Positions 41,203 through 51,440 of a stretch of 64,000 nt of DNA are shown piece after piece. Made by a program: the position numbers and the translations under genes. Source of the DNA: Mangrovimonas sp. ST2L15 (GTDB lineage: Bacteria; Bacteroidota; Bacteroidia; Flavobacteriales; Flavobacteriaceae); contig NZ_LBIQ01000030.1 of the NCBI RefSeq assembly GCF_001280515.1, positions 868,001-932,000 of the forward strand, written 5' to 3'. The notes below the pieces were generated by a model that saw nothing but the letters and a program-made list of their open reading frames with translations, did no database searches and was not told the DNA's origin. Each line of letters opens with the position of its first letter. Position 1 is the first letter of the stretch.

Positions 41203-41985
41203 ATGGAACTTTTTAGTTTAAAAAATAAAAGAGCTTTAGTCACTGGTGGCACCCACGGATTGGGAATGGCTATGGCTGAAGGCTTAGGGAAGGCTGGTGC
41301 CGAACTTATTATTACCAGCACCACCCCCGAAAAATTGGAAAAGGCCTTGGCCTATTACAAGGAATTGGGGTTTCAGGCCTCTGGGTACTTGTTTGATGTG
41401 ACTGATGAAAATGAATCGGCTAAACAGGTGGCTTTGATGGAAGAGGAAGGGCCAATTGATATCCTAGTGAATAATGCGGGTATCATCAAACGTGTTCCCG
41501 CTGAAGATATGTCGGTTGAGGAGTTTCGAAGAGTTGTTGATGTCGATTTGGTGGGGGCTTTTATCATGTCCCAACTGGTTGGAAGAAGTATGATCAAAAG
41601 AGGAGATGGTAAAATCATCAATATTTGCTCTATGATGAGTGAACTTGGTAGAAATACCGTGAGTGCCTATGCCTCTGCTAAAGGAGGTTTAAAAATGTTG
41701 ACTCGAAATTTAGCAACAGAATGGGCTAAATATGGAATTCAAGTTAATGGTATAGGTCCTGGATATTTTGCCACTTCCCAAACAGAGCCAATAAGAGTGG
41801 ATGGCCATCCATTTAACGAATTCATTATTAATAGAACACCAGCTGCCCGATGGGGAGATCCATCCGATTTACAAGGTGCTGCAGTGTTTTTGGCTTCCAA
41901 AGCAAGTGATTTTGTCAACGGACAAATCATCTATGTCGATGGAGGTATTTTGGCAACCATAGGGAAGCCAGCCAACGAAAATTAA
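41203..41985 (+). CDS. kduD: 2-deoxy-D-gluconate 3-dehydrogenase / DKII reductase (SDR)
   Basis: A 260-residue SDR. The NAD(P) motif is VTGGTHGLGMAMAEGLG, with NNAGII, the catalytic Ser in ICSMMSE and YASAKGG, and the end YVDGGIL. With KduI it yields 2-keto-3-deoxygluconate (KDG). The stop lies 14 bases before uxaC. Confidence 0.92.
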   Translation: MELFSLKNKRALVTGGTHGLGMAMAEGLGKAGAELIITSTTPEKLEKALAYYKELGFQASGYLFDVTDENESAKQVALMEEEGPIDILVNNAGIIKRVPAEDMSVEEFRRVVDVDLVGAFIMSQLVGRSMIKRGDGKIINICSMMSELGRNTVSAYASAKGGLKMLTRNLATEWAKYGIQVNGIGPGYFATSQTEPIRVDGHPFNEFIINRTPAARWGDPSDLQGAAVFLASKASDFVNGQIIYVDGGILATIGKPANEN

Positions 41986-41998
41986 ATGTCATAACTGT

Positions 41999-43399
41999 AT
42001 GAGCAATCATTTTATTCATGATAATTTTTTGTTAGAGAACTCTTATGCGGAAGAGTTGTATCATAACTATGCCAAAGAGCTTCCTATTATAGATTATCAC
42101 AACCACTTACCACCTCAGGAAATGGTTGATAATAAAATATATGGAAATTTATCCCAAGTTTGGATCAATGGTGACCATTACAAATGGAGAGCCATGAGAA
42201 CCTTAGGAATTGATGAACATTTTATTACTGGGGAGGCATCAGACAAGGATAAATTTTTGAAATGGGCCGAAACGGTGCCCTATACCTTGAGAAATCCATT
42301 GTACCATTGGACACATTTAGAATTGGCAAGGTATTTTGGGGAGTACAATTTGTTGAGTCCAAAAACGGCTAATCGTATCTATGAAGAAACCTCAGAGAAA
42401 TTAAGTTCAGAGGCTTACAGTTGTCAGAACCTATTGCTAAAGATGAATGCCGAGTTGGTTTGTACTACTGAAGACCCCATTGATAATCTTCAGTATCATA
42501 AACAATTGAGCGGTGGTGATTTCAAAGTAAAAGTATCAACTGCCTTTAGGCCAGATAAATCTATACTAATCGAGGCTGAGGGCTATACAGATTACCTGCA
42601 AAAGTTAGGGGAAGTTACCCAGATTGAGATTCAATCCTATCAGGATTTGTGTGATGCTTTGTTACAAAGAGTTGCATATTTTAATGAAAATGGGTGCAAG
42701 TTATGCGATCACGGACTCAATTATATTGATTATTTACCAGCATCCGATCAGGAAATTAATCAAATTTTCACGAGAAAATTGCAAGGTGAGACCTTGTCAG
42801 TAGAAGATATTCAAAAATTCCATACAGCTATTTTAATGTTTTTGTCAGAAACATACCATAGCTATGGTTGGGTGCAACAATTCCACTTGGGAGCTTTGAG
42901 AAACAATAATGCCAGAATGCATAGGCAATTAGGACCTGATACGGGATGGGATTCCATAGGAGACTATCCGCAGGCAGTGAATCTATCTGCTTTCTTAAAT
43001 GCTCTTGATAGTAAAGATAAACTAACCAAGACCATACTTTATAATTTGAATCCTTCAGATAATGAAGTGATGGCGACCATGATTGGTAATTTCAATGATG
43101 GTAGCGTTAAAGGAAAAGTACAGTTTGGTTCGGGCTGGTGGTTTTTGGACCAAAAGGATGGAATGACCAAACAGTTAAACGCCTTATCCAACATGGGACT
43201 TTTAAGTTGCTTTGTTGGAATGTTGACAGACTCCCGAAGTTTTCTTTCATTTCCAAGACACGAATATTTCAGAAGGTTGTTATGTCAGATTTTGGGAGAT
43301 GAGATAAAACGAGGTGAACTTCCTAATGATATGGAATGGATTGGAAAGATTGTTCAGGATATCAGCTATTATAACGCTAAAGATTATTTCAAATTTTAA
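41999..43399 (+). CDS. uxaC: glucuronate/galacturonate isomerase
   Basis: A 466-residue metal-dependent TIM-barrel isomerase of normal length. It interconverts galacturonate and tagaturonate (or glucuronate and fructuronate). The HxH start of the metal site is in IIDYHNHLPPQEM; QFHLGALRNNNARMHR, GPDTGWDSIGDYPQA and GMLTDSRSFLSFPRHEYFRR are family blocks. It is the first step for saturated galacturonate. Confidence 0.95.
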   Translation: MSNHFIHDNFLLENSYAEELYHNYAKELPIIDYHNHLPPQEMVDNKIYGNLSQVWINGDHYKWRAMRTLGIDEHFITGEASDKDKFLKWAETVPYTLRNPLYHWTHLELARYFGEYNLLSPKTANRIYEETSEKLSSEAYSCQNLLLKMNAELVCTTEDPIDNLQYHKQLSGGDFKVKVSTAFRPDKSILIEAEGYTDYLQKLGEVTQIEIQSYQDLCDALLQRVAYFNENGCKLCDHGLNYIDYLPASDQEINQIFTRKLQGETLSVEDIQKFHTAILMFLSETYHSYGWVQQFHLGALRNNNARMHRQLGPDTGWDSIGDYPQAVNLSAFLNALDSKDKLTKTILYNLNPSDNEVMATMIGNFNDGSVKGKVQFGSGWWFLDQKDGMTKQLNALSNMGLLSCFVGMLTDSRSFLSFPRHEYFRRLLCQILGDEIKRGELPNDMEWIGKIVQDISYYNAKDYFKF

Positions 43400-43413
43400 A
43401 AAAGAATCTAGCA

Positions 43414-43752
43414 ATGAATCCGTTGTTTTTTGAACAATCGTCCGCGTCTTGGGAGCAGGTAGAACCTAAAATTAAAAGGCGGATTGTAAGTTATGATAAT
43501 CACCTTATGATGGTTCACGTGCTTTTTGAAAAGGGTGGCGTTGGTGCCTTACACCATCATCCACATTCTCAAGTAACCCACATCGCTTCTGGTAAGTTTG
43601 AAGTGACCATTGGTGATGAAACTAAAAAATTAAGCAAAGGGGATTGCTTTTTTATCCCTTCAAATACCATTCATGGGGTAAGCTGTCTGGAAAGCGGTTT
43701 GCTGGTAGATGTGTTTAGTCCCATGAGAGAAGATTTTATAACTAAAGAATAA
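43414..43752 (+). CDS. kdgF: KdgF-type cupin
   Basis: A 112-residue single-domain cupin. The metal-binding motifs are GALHHHPHSQVTHIASGKFE and the second-motif His in PSNTIHGVSC, and the end SPMREDF is typical of KdgF. This enzyme opens 4,5-unsaturated monouronates to the linear keto form that feeds KduI. Its place between uxaC and kdgK in the pectin operon agrees. Confidence 0.9.
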   Translation: MNPLFFEQSSASWEQVEPKIKRRIVSYDNHLMMVHVLFEKGGVGALHHHPHSQVTHIASGKFEVTIGDETKKLSKGDCFFIPSNTIHGVSCLESGLLVDVFSPMREDFITKE

Positions 43753-43770
43753 TTATAACCACTAGAATAC

Positions 43771-44811
43771 ATGAGCAAAGTAGTAACATTTGGAGAGATC
43801 ATGCTAAGATTGGCTCCACAAGGATTTTTAAGATTTTCACAAGCTAATAATTTTGATGTCGTTTATGGAGGAGGAGAATCAAATGTAGCTGTTTCTTTAG
43901 CAAACTATGGTGTACCTGTAGATTTTGTGACCAGATTACCAAAAAATGACATTGGAGAATGTGCCATGATGGAAATGAGAAAGAGAGGCGTAGGCGTAGA
44001 TAAGATCGTATGGGGTGGAGACCGTTTAGGAATCTACTTCTTAGAGACTGGGGCTGTATCACGTGGTTCTAAGGTGGTATACGACCGAGCGCATTCTGCG
44101 ATGAGTGAGATTCAACCAGGCATGATTGATTGGGATGAGGTATTTGAGGGAGCCAATTGGTTTCACTGGACAGGAATTACTCCGGCCATTTCACAAAGTT
44201 CTGCAGACGTTTGTCTAGAGGCTGTTAAGGCTGCTAGTAAAAAGGGTATTACCATTTCAACCGACTTGAATTACCGTGCTAAATTATGGAAATATGGTGG
44301 CGATAGAGAAGCTATCATGACCGAATTGACGTCATATTGTGATATCATTCTTGGAAATGAAGAAGATGCTGAAATGCACTTTGGAATTAAGCCAGAAGGT
44401 ATTTCTGTGCAAACAGAAGGGCACAATGTCAAAGCTGAGGCCTTTTTGTCTGTTTGCCAACAGATGATGGAGAAGTTCCCAAGAGCTAAAAAAGTGATTA
44501 CTACTTTAAGAGGATCAATCTCGGCTTCACATAACACATGGGCTGGAGTTCTTTACAACGGAGAGAAAATGTTTGAAACCAGACAATATCAAATTACGGA
44601 TATTGTTGACCGTGTGGGAGGTGGTGATTCCTTTATGGGAGGTCTTATCTATGGTTTATTGACCTATCCTGATGATGATCAAAATGCCTTGGATTTTGCT
44701 GTTGCAGCTTCTTGTTTAAAACATACCATCAAGGGAGATGCCAACTTGGTAACTATTGATGAGGTGAAAAAACTTATGGGAGGAGACGCTTCTGGAAGAG
44801 TGGCTCGCTAA
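43771..44811 (+). CDS. kdgK: 2-keto-3-deoxygluconate kinase
   Basis: A 346-residue PfkB-family sugar kinase. The N-terminal GG motif is in VVYGGGESNVAVSLANYG and the catalytic Asp is in DRVGGGDSFMGGLIYGLL. It phosphorylates KDG, where both uronate branches meet, to KDPG. It is slightly longer than typical enterobacterial KdgK (about 310). Confidence 0.93.
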   Translation: MSKVVTFGEIMLRLAPQGFLRFSQANNFDVVYGGGESNVAVSLANYGVPVDFVTRLPKNDIGECAMMEMRKRGVGVDKIVWGGDRLGIYFLETGAVSRGSKVVYDRAHSAMSEIQPGMIDWDEVFEGANWFHWTGITPAISQSSADVCLEAVKAASKKGITISTDLNYRAKLWKYGGDREAIMTELTSYCDIILGNEEDAEMHFGIKPEGISVQTEGHNVKAEAFLSVCQQMMEKFPRAKKVITTLRGSISASHNTWAGVLYNGEKMFETRQYQITDIVDRVGGGDSFMGGLIYGLLTYPDDDQNALDFAVAASCLKHTIKGDANLVTIDEVKKLMGGDASGRVAR

Positions 44812-44897
44812 TTAAAAATATTTAAATGGGTTCATGTGGATGCTGTAATGAAAAGAACGGGTCATTCAGCATTCACAGGACTATAACATAACAGATT

Positions 44898-45566
44898 ATG
44901 GCACAATATACACGACTTGAGGTGGCTCAAGTAATGAAAGAGAATGGAATGATTCCATTGTTTTTTCATAGAGATATAGAATTAAGTAAGAAGGTTTTAA
45001 AAGCCTGTTTTGATGGAGGTGCTCGTTTGTTAGAGTTTACCGCGAGAGGTGACTTTGCTCATGAGGTTTTTGGTGAATTGGTAAAGTATGCTTCGGCAGA
45101 ATTGCCTGGGATGATTTTAGGAGTAGGATCAGTTACCGATGCAGCAGCAGCTTCCCTATATATGCAATTGGGAGCCAATTTTATTGTAACTCCTGTTTTG
45201 AGAGAGGATATCGCTGTGGTATGTAACCGTAGAAAAGTATTGTGGTCTCCAGGATGTGGTTCCTTGACTGAAATTGCTAGAGCAGAGGAATTAGGCTGTG
45301 AGATTGTCAAGTTATTCCCTGGTGATATTTACGGACCGCAGTTTGTAAAAGGTGTTAAAGGGCCACAGCCTTGGACATCGATTATGCCTACTGGTGGTGT
45401 TTCTCCAGAAGAAGACAACCTAAGAGCTTGGTTTGACGCAGGTGTTACTTGTGTAGGAATGGGTTCTAAGCTTATTTCAAAAGATATTTTAGCAAATAAA
45501 GATTTTAAAGGGTTGGAAGCAAAGGTGAAAGACGCTTTAGACATCATTAAGAAAGTTAGAAAATAA
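44898..45566 (+). CDS. eda: KDPG aldolase
   Basis: A 222-residue class I aldolase splitting KDPG into pyruvate and glyceraldehyde 3-phosphate. The Schiff-base Lys is in CEIVKLFPGDIYGP, and the phosphate loop is MPTGGVSPEEDNLRAWFDAG. It starts 86 bases after kdgK, the largest gap in this operon; I see no clear terminator there. Confidence 0.95.
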   Translation: MAQYTRLEVAQVMKENGMIPLFFHRDIELSKKVLKACFDGGARLLEFTARGDFAHEVFGELVKYASAELPGMILGVGSVTDAAAASLYMQLGANFIVTPVLREDIAVVCNRRKVLWSPGCGSLTEIARAEELGCEIVKLFPGDIYGPQFVKGVKGPQPWTSIMPTGGVSPEEDNLRAWFDAGVTCVGMGSKLISKDILANKDFKGLEAKVKDALDIIKKVRK

Positions 45567-45567
45567 G

Positions 45568-46548
45568 ATGCAAAACAAACTTCTTGCAGCATTATCGTTA
45601 CTTGGATTTTTAATTTTCATGGGCTGTGATAATACAAAGGAGCACCGTGTTATTAAACTAGGTCATGGACTGGATGTGAATCATTCGGTACATAAAGCCA
45701 TGGTGAAAATGGGTGAGGATCTCGCCGAAATTTCAGGTGGTAAAATGGAATTGGAAATTTATCCAAGTCAACAATTAGGAACCGAAAGGGAATGTGTTGA
45801 ATTGCTGCAAATAGGAAGTTTAGACATGACCAAAGTTTCTGTTGGAGTCATGGAAAATTTTGCGCCGAAAATGAAAGTGTTTGGTCTTCCCTATTTGTTT
45901 AGGGATAAAAAACATGCGTTTCAAATTTTAGATGGTCCTATCGGGAAACAACTTTTGGATGAAGGAGAGGATTATTGGATTAAGGGTATGGGATATTATG
46001 ATGCTGGTAGCCGAAGTTTTTATACAAAGGAAAAACCCATTGAAGAACCATCTGATTTAAAAGGAATGAAAATCCGGGTTATGGAAAGTGCCTCGGCCAT
46101 TGAAATGGTTAAAAGTTTAGGAGGCTCTCCAACACCTATTTCATGGGGTGAATTATACACCTCTCTACAACAAGGCGTTGTGGATGGGGCAGAGAACAAT
46201 CCTCCTAGTTTTTATTTGTCTAGACACTATGAGGTTTGTAAATACTACAGTTTAGATGAACATACCTTACTTCCTGATGTCTTAATCATTGGGAAGCATA
46301 CTTGGGATCATTTATCAGAACAGGAACGTGTTTGGTTGCAAGAAGCCGTAGACAAATCTGTGACTTATCAAAGAGTGCTTTGGGAAGATTCGGAAAAAGA
46401 AGCTCTAGAGGCCGTTAAGGCAGCTGGCGTTTCAGTCATATTGCCAAACAAGGAGCCTTTTTCAGAAAAAACGAAATCGGTTTACAAGCAATATGAACAG
46501 GATCCCGAAATCAAAGAATTGATAGATCAAATAAAAAGTACCAGATAA
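45568..46548 (+). CDS. TRAP transporter substrate-binding lipoprotein (DctP type)
   Basis: A 326-residue periplasmic solute receptor of the DctP family. It is lipid-anchored: the signal ends in LIFMGC (Cys20). The carboxylate-binding Arg is in LKGMKIRVMESASAIEMV, and GVVDGAENNPPSFY is a family block. In this operon the ligand is probably galacturonate or an unsaturated uronate. It begins one base after the aldolase stop. Confidence 0.92.
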   Translation: MQNKLLAALSLLGFLIFMGCDNTKEHRVIKLGHGLDVNHSVHKAMVKMGEDLAEISGGKMELEIYPSQQLGTERECVELLQIGSLDMTKVSVGVMENFAPKMKVFGLPYLFRDKKHAFQILDGPIGKQLLDEGEDYWIKGMGYYDAGSRSFYTKEKPIEEPSDLKGMKIRVMESASAIEMVKSLGGSPTPISWGELYTSLQQGVVDGAENNPPSFYLSRHYEVCKYYSLDEHTLLPDVLIIGKHTWDHLSEQERVWLQEAVDKSVTYQRVLWEDSEKEALEAVKAAGVSVILPNKEPFSEKTKSVYKQYEQDPEIKELIDQIKSTR

Positions 46549-46549
46549 T

Positions 46550-47011
46550 ATGAATCTTAGAAGCAGAATTGATTTGATTTTGGGTAGACTACTTATCACC
46601 ATTATGGCGGTGATGGTCGTGAATGTTTTATGGCAGGTCTTTACCAGGTTTGTGGTTGGGACCCCAAGTTCATTTACAGATGAATTGGCAAGATATCTTA
46701 TGATTTGGTTGGGAATTTTGGGAGCAGCTTATGTTTCAGGTAGAAACATGCATGTGGCAATTGATGTTTTGCCTCAAAAAGCAACTACCGAAACCCAGAA
46801 AAAAATAAAGCGCATAGTCTATATCTTGATTATTGCATTTGCCTTTTTTTGTTTGGTAATAGGAGGGATTAGGCTTGTTTACATTACCTCTGTATTAGGA
46901 CAGCATTCGCCAGCCTTACAAATTCCGTTAGCATGGGTTTATTCTTGTATCCCCTTGAGTGGCCTATTGATTATTTTTTATAAGATTTCTGATATTAAAA
47001 CCCTTAACTAA
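46550..47011 (+). CDS. TRAP transporter small permease (DctQ type)
   Basis: A 153-residue inner-membrane protein with four hydrophobic helices. The DctQ signature FTDELARYLMIWLGILGAAY is present. It follows the receptor gene by one base and pairs with the large permease two bases later. Confidence 0.92.
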   Translation: MNLRSRIDLILGRLLITIMAVMVVNVLWQVFTRFVVGTPSSFTDELARYLMIWLGILGAAYVSGRNMHVAIDVLPQKATTETQKKIKRIVYILIIAFAFFCLVIGGIRLVYITSVLGQHSPALQIPLAWVYSCIPLSGLLIIFYKISDIKTLN

Positions 47012-47013
47012 CC

Positions 47014-48309
47014 ATGGATTATTTCCCAGTAATTGTACTAGTTTTTAGTTTTATTGCTTTATTGTCAATAGGAACACCAGTCGCTTGGAGTATCTCTATT
47101 TCATCTGTTTTAACCATGTTGGTGAGTATTCCTAGCTTACCAGCACTTACCACGGTTTCTCAAAGGATGGGTACTGGATTGGATAGTTTTGCCCTTTTGG
47201 CAATTCCGTTTTTTATACTCTCGGGCCAATTAATGAATAAAGGGGGCATAGCCCATAGGCTTATTGCATTTGCGAAAACCTTGGTTGGATCACTTCCAGG
47301 TGGGTTAGCCTTAATCAATGTTATAGGCGCCATGTTAATGGGTGCTATTGCGGGTTCGGCTATGGCTTCGGCTTCAGCTATGGGAAGTATTTTGGGTCCT
47401 GAAATGGAGAAAGAAGGCTATTCAAAAGAGTTTGGTGCTGCTGTAAATATCACCTCGGCAACCACAGGATTGGTTATTCCTCCTAGCAATGTATTAATCG
47501 TTTATTCATTAGCTAGTGGAGGTGTATCTATTGCCGCTCTGTTTTTGGCAGGATATATTCCAGGCATATTAACAGGATTGTTTTTAATGTTGGTGGCATC
47601 GTTTTGGGCCAAAAAGAAAAAATATAAGCAAGGAGAGCGTAGCTCTTTAAAGGAGGTAACAAAGACCTTTATTGCGGCTTTGCCAAGTTTAATGTTGTTG
47701 GTAGTAGTTATTGGAGGTATCGTTAGCGGGATTTTTACAGCGACAGAGGCTTCTGCCATTGCCGTGTTGTATACCTTACTTCTCGGATTTTACTACAAAG
47801 AAATCACCTTTAAATCGCTTCCAGAGATCTTGTTGGATTCTTCGTCTACTACGGCAGTAGTTATGTTATTGATTGGAGCATCTATGAGTATGTCATGGGT
47901 GATGTCTTATGAGAACATACCCCAAGATATAAGTTCTGCTTTGTTATCTATAAGCGACAATAAGATTGTCATTTTATTGATTATTAATTTGCTGCTTTTG
48001 TTTGTAGGGATTTTTATGGATATGACCCCAGCGGTTTTAATATTCACGCCCATCTTTTTACCAGTGGTAACGAAATTGGGTATGGACCCCATTCATTTTG
48101 GAATTATCATGGTGCTTAACCTTTGTATAGGACTTTGTACACCTCCTGTAGGATCGGTGCTGTTCGTAGGTGTTGGTGTGGCACAAACTACCATACAAAA
48201 AGTTGTAAAACCTTTGGTTCCTTTATTCTTGGCAATGATTGTTGCCTTGTTTTTGGTAACCTATTTTCCAGAGTTGACCTTGTGGTTACCTCGATTGTTT
48301 AATTTGTAA
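47014..48309 (+). CDS. TRAP transporter large permease (DctM type)
   Basis: A 431-residue permease with about twelve hydrophobic segments. Family blocks are ALLAIPFFILSGQLMNKGGI, GAIAGSAMASASAMGSIL, GIFTATEASAIAVLY and LNLCIGLCTPPVGSVLFVG. It uses a sodium gradient in known TRAP systems. The set DctP-Q-M is complete. Confidence 0.94.
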   Translation: MDYFPVIVLVFSFIALLSIGTPVAWSISISSVLTMLVSIPSLPALTTVSQRMGTGLDSFALLAIPFFILSGQLMNKGGIAHRLIAFAKTLVGSLPGGLALINVIGAMLMGAIAGSAMASASAMGSILGPEMEKEGYSKEFGAAVNITSATTGLVIPPSNVLIVYSLASGGVSIAALFLAGYIPGILTGLFLMLVASFWAKKKKYKQGERSSLKEVTKTFIAALPSLMLLVVVIGGIVSGIFTATEASAIAVLYTLLLGFYYKEITFKSLPEILLDSSSTTAVVMLLIGASMSMSWVMSYENIPQDISSALLSISDNKIVILLIINLLLLFVGIFMDMTPAVLIFTPIFLPVVTKLGMDPIHFGIIMVLNLCIGLCTPPVGSVLFVGVGVAQTTIQKVVKPLVPLFLAMIVALFLVTYFPELTLWLPRLFNL

Positions 48310-48319
48310 TTGTTTAGGA

Positions 48320-49786
48320 ATGGCACAAAATATAGATAAGAAACAACCATTAAATAGAAATAATGTCTCTGTGGGAGACCCATTTCCTATTAAAGTCCTT
48401 CAATTTGGAGAAGGCAATTTTTTAAGAGCTTTTGTGGAATACGCATTTCAAAAGCTGAATCAAGCAGTAGATTTTAATGCAGGAATCGCTGTAGTTCAAC
48501 CTATTGATCGTGGTATGGTATCTATGCTCAATGATCAAGATGGACTTTACACACTATTCTTAAAAGGATTACGAAAAGGGCAGGTCATTGATCAGAGTGA
48601 ATTGATAGCCAATATTGTCAAAGGTATCGACCCTTATACTCAATATGATGCTTATTTGGCTCTAGCCAGAGAAAGCTCTTTACAATTTATTATTTCTAAT
48701 ACTACGGAAGCTGGAATCGCTTATCAAGCAGATGATCGGGCAGATATGACACCGCCAGCTTCCTTTCCGGCCAAATTAACAAGATTTCTTTGGGAGCGTT
48801 TTGAACATTTTTCTGGCGATCCAGAAAAGGGGCTTACCATCATACCTTGTGAATTAATTAATTACAATGCTGATACCCTTAAGAAAATCATCTTGGATTA
48901 TTGTAATGATTGGGAATTGGGAGACCGTTTTAAAACATGGATAAATACAGCATGTACCTTCCATAATACGTTGGTAGACCGCATTGTTCCAGGATATCCA
49001 AAGGACGATATTGATGCTTATTTGGCAGAATTAGATTATCACGATAATTTGGTTGTAACAGCTGAAGCTTTTTTCCTTTGGGTCATAGAGGGAGGAGCCG
49101 ATTTAAAGGCCAAACTTCCATTTGATAAAACCGAATTGGATGTGAAAATCGTGGAAGATATGCAGCCCTATCGAACTAGAAAGGTTCGAATTTTAAATGG
49201 GGCCCATACTACCATGGTGCCATTTTCTTTACTTTATGGAAATACTACGGTGAAGGAAACTGTGGATAATGAATTTACAGGAGATTTCGTCAATAAAGCC
49301 ATTTTTGATGAAATCATTGAAACTTTGGATATGGACAAGACCGAATTGCAAGAGTTTGCCCATGAAGTTTTGGACCGTTTCAGGAATCCATTTATTAAAC
49401 ACCAGTTGGCAGACATTGCCTTGAATTCCATATCAAAATTTAAGGTTCGTGTACTCCCTAGTTTGCTGGAATATGCCCAAAGGAAAAGTGCCTTACCAGC
49501 TCATTTAACATTTGCATTTGCTTGTTTGATAAGATTCTATAGAGGCACATGGAAAGGAGCTACTCTTCCGGTTAAAGATGGTGCAGATATCGTTGCATAT
49601 TTTGAAAATGCTTGGAAGGAAAACAATTATGACAAACTTGTGGAAAATGTGTTAGGTCAAGTTGCTTTTTGGGACGAAGATTTAAATCAAGTGCCCAACT
49701 TGTCAAAGGCAGTGGCTACGGCACTGAAGGAAATTGAAGAACATGGTGTAGAGAAGGGATTCAAGAACTTTAAAGAATCCTTATAA
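48320..49786 (+). CDS. uxaB: tagaturonate reductase
   Basis: A 488-residue mannitol-dehydrogenase-family enzyme. The N-terminal NAD domain begins IKVLQFGEGNFLRAFVEYAF, and the catalytic motif is KVRILNGAHTTMVP. It reduces tagaturonate to altronate with NADH. The length equals that of known UxaB. Confidence 0.93.
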   Translation: MAQNIDKKQPLNRNNVSVGDPFPIKVLQFGEGNFLRAFVEYAFQKLNQAVDFNAGIAVVQPIDRGMVSMLNDQDGLYTLFLKGLRKGQVIDQSELIANIVKGIDPYTQYDAYLALARESSLQFIISNTTEAGIAYQADDRADMTPPASFPAKLTRFLWERFEHFSGDPEKGLTIIPCELINYNADTLKKIILDYCNDWELGDRFKTWINTACTFHNTLVDRIVPGYPKDDIDAYLAELDYHDNLVVTAEAFFLWVIEGGADLKAKLPFDKTELDVKIVEDMQPYRTRKVRILNGAHTTMVPFSLLYGNTTVKETVDNEFTGDFVNKAIFDEIIETLDMDKTELQEFAHEVLDRFRNPFIKHQLADIALNSISKFKVRVLPSLLEYAQRKSALPAHLTFAFACLIRFYRGTWKGATLPVKDGADIVAYFENAWKENNYDKLVENVLGQVAFWDEDLNQVPNLSKAVATALKEIEEHGVEKGFKNFKESL

Positions 49787-49800
49787 AAAGATTCAGGATT

Positions 49801-51417
49801 ATGCAGAAACAATTAATAAAAGTCCATCCATCTGATAATGTTGCTGTGGCACTTATCAACCTTTCTAAGGGTGAAAATGCGTTTTTAGAAGAACAAGAAA
49901 TCTTGTTGGTTTCAGATGTCAAAGCAAAGCATAAAATTGCTTTAACGGATTTGGAGCCATCTGATAAAATAATCATGTATGGGGTGTTGGTTGGAAAAGC
50001 CAATACTAAAATTAAAAAGGGTGAGGTTCTTACTACGGGTAATGTAACCCATCAAAGTGAGAAGGTGTTTGGCAAAACGGATAGTATTGGGTGGAATCCA
50101 CCCAATGTAGATAAATGGAAAGACCGCACTTTTATGGGATATCATCGTGAAGATGGTCAAGTAGGTACAGCCAATGTTTGGTTGTTTTTCCCATTGGTTT
50201 TCTGTGAAAATCGAAATATTGAAATCCTAAAAGAAGTTTTTGAAAAGGAACTTTTAACCCAAAAAACAAATAGCCATAGAATGCTGTTGCGCTCTTTGGT
50301 GAATGATGGGGAAAGCTCGGTAGCGACAGAAACGCATGAGGTAACAACCAATGTATTTGACAATATCGAAGTGAAATTTATTACCCATGCTGGTGGTTGT
50401 GGTGGTATTAGACAAGATTCTGAAACCTTGGCCCGATTATTAGCTGGATATGTAAAAAACCCCAATGTGGCTGGAGCTACGGTATTGAGTTTAGGGTGTC
50501 AAAATTTACAGATAGATATATTTAATCAAGCATTGGAAGCTATCAGCCCTGATAATAAGAAGCCCATTTTAATGTATGAACAACAAAAAATGGGGACGGT
50601 TGATGAAATGCTTTCCGCTATTATTAAAAAGTCATTTGAAGGCATTAAAGAAGCTAATAAAATAGAACGTAAGCCAGCACCGCTATCCAAGTTAAGATTA
50701 GGTTTGGAATGTGGCGGCTCAGATGGTTTTTCAGGTATTTCTGCAAACCCAACTTTAGGCTATACGTCTGATCTTTTGGTAGCCTTAGGAGGGACAGCGA
50801 TACTGTCAGAATTTCCAGAGTTATGTGGTGTGGAGCAGGAGTTGGTTAATCGTTGTGTGACGGAAGAAAAGGCTGATAAGTTTTTGGGTCTGATGAAAGA
50901 TTTTGAAGCGTCAGTGGTTAATGCAGGCTCTGGATTTGATATGAATCCGTCACCTGGTAACATAAAAGATGGTTTAATAACAGATGCCATGAAATCGGCT
51001 GGAGCTGCCAAAAAGGGCGGTATTTCGCCAATTGTAGATGTCTTGGATTATGGAGAATATGTGACTGAATCTGGATTGAATCTGTTATGTACACCTGGAA
51101 ACGATGTGGAAAGTACGACGGCTATGGTAGGATCCGGAGCCAATGTGGTTCTTTTTACGACTGGATTGGGAACACCAACGGGTAATCCGATTGCTCCTAT
51201 TATAAAAGTATCTTCCAACTCCGAATTAGCTGAGAAAATGAATGATATCATTGATATCGACACCGGAGGCATTATCAAAGGCGAAAAGACCATTGAGGAA
51301 ATGGCTGAGCAAACTTTGGAGGAGATTATAGAAATTGCTAGTGGCACAAAGCAAGCCAAGGCTAAACTTTTAAATCAAGATGACTTTATTCCTTGGAAAC
51401 GAGGGGTTTCTTTGTAG
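49801..51417 (+). CDS. uxaA: altronate dehydratase
   Basis: A 538-residue iron-dependent dehydratase. The N-terminal SAF domain (about 1-95, opening LIKVHPSDNVAVALINLSKG) is followed by the galactarate dehydratase/altronate hydrolase domain with HAGGCGGIRQDSETLARLLA, GLECGGSDGFSGISANPTLG and FTTGLGTPTGNPIAPIIK. It converts altronate to KDG and completes the UxaCBA branch. Confidence 0.94.
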   Translation: MQKQLIKVHPSDNVAVALINLSKGENAFLEEQEILLVSDVKAKHKIALTDLEPSDKIIMYGVLVGKANTKIKKGEVLTTGNVTHQSEKVFGKTDSIGWNPPNVDKWKDRTFMGYHREDGQVGTANVWLFFPLVFCENRNIEILKEVFEKELLTQKTNSHRMLLRSLVNDGESSVATETHEVTTNVFDNIEVKFITHAGGCGGIRQDSETLARLLAGYVKNPNVAGATVLSLGCQNLQIDIFNQALEAISPDNKKPILMYEQQKMGTVDEMLSAIIKKSFEGIKEANKIERKPAPLSKLRLGLECGGSDGFSGISANPTLGYTSDLLVALGGTAILSEFPELCGVEQELVNRCVTEEKADKFLGLMKDFEASVVNAGSGFDMNPSPGNIKDGLITDAMKSAGAAKKGGISPIVDVLDYGEYVTESGLNLLCTPGNDVESTTAMVGSGANVVLFTTGLGTPTGNPIAPIIKVSSNSELAEKMNDIIDIDTGGIIKGEKTIEEMAEQTLEEIIEIASGTKQAKAKLLNQDDFIPWKRGVSL

Positions 51418-51440
51418 TTTTTAACCTATTTATACATGCC

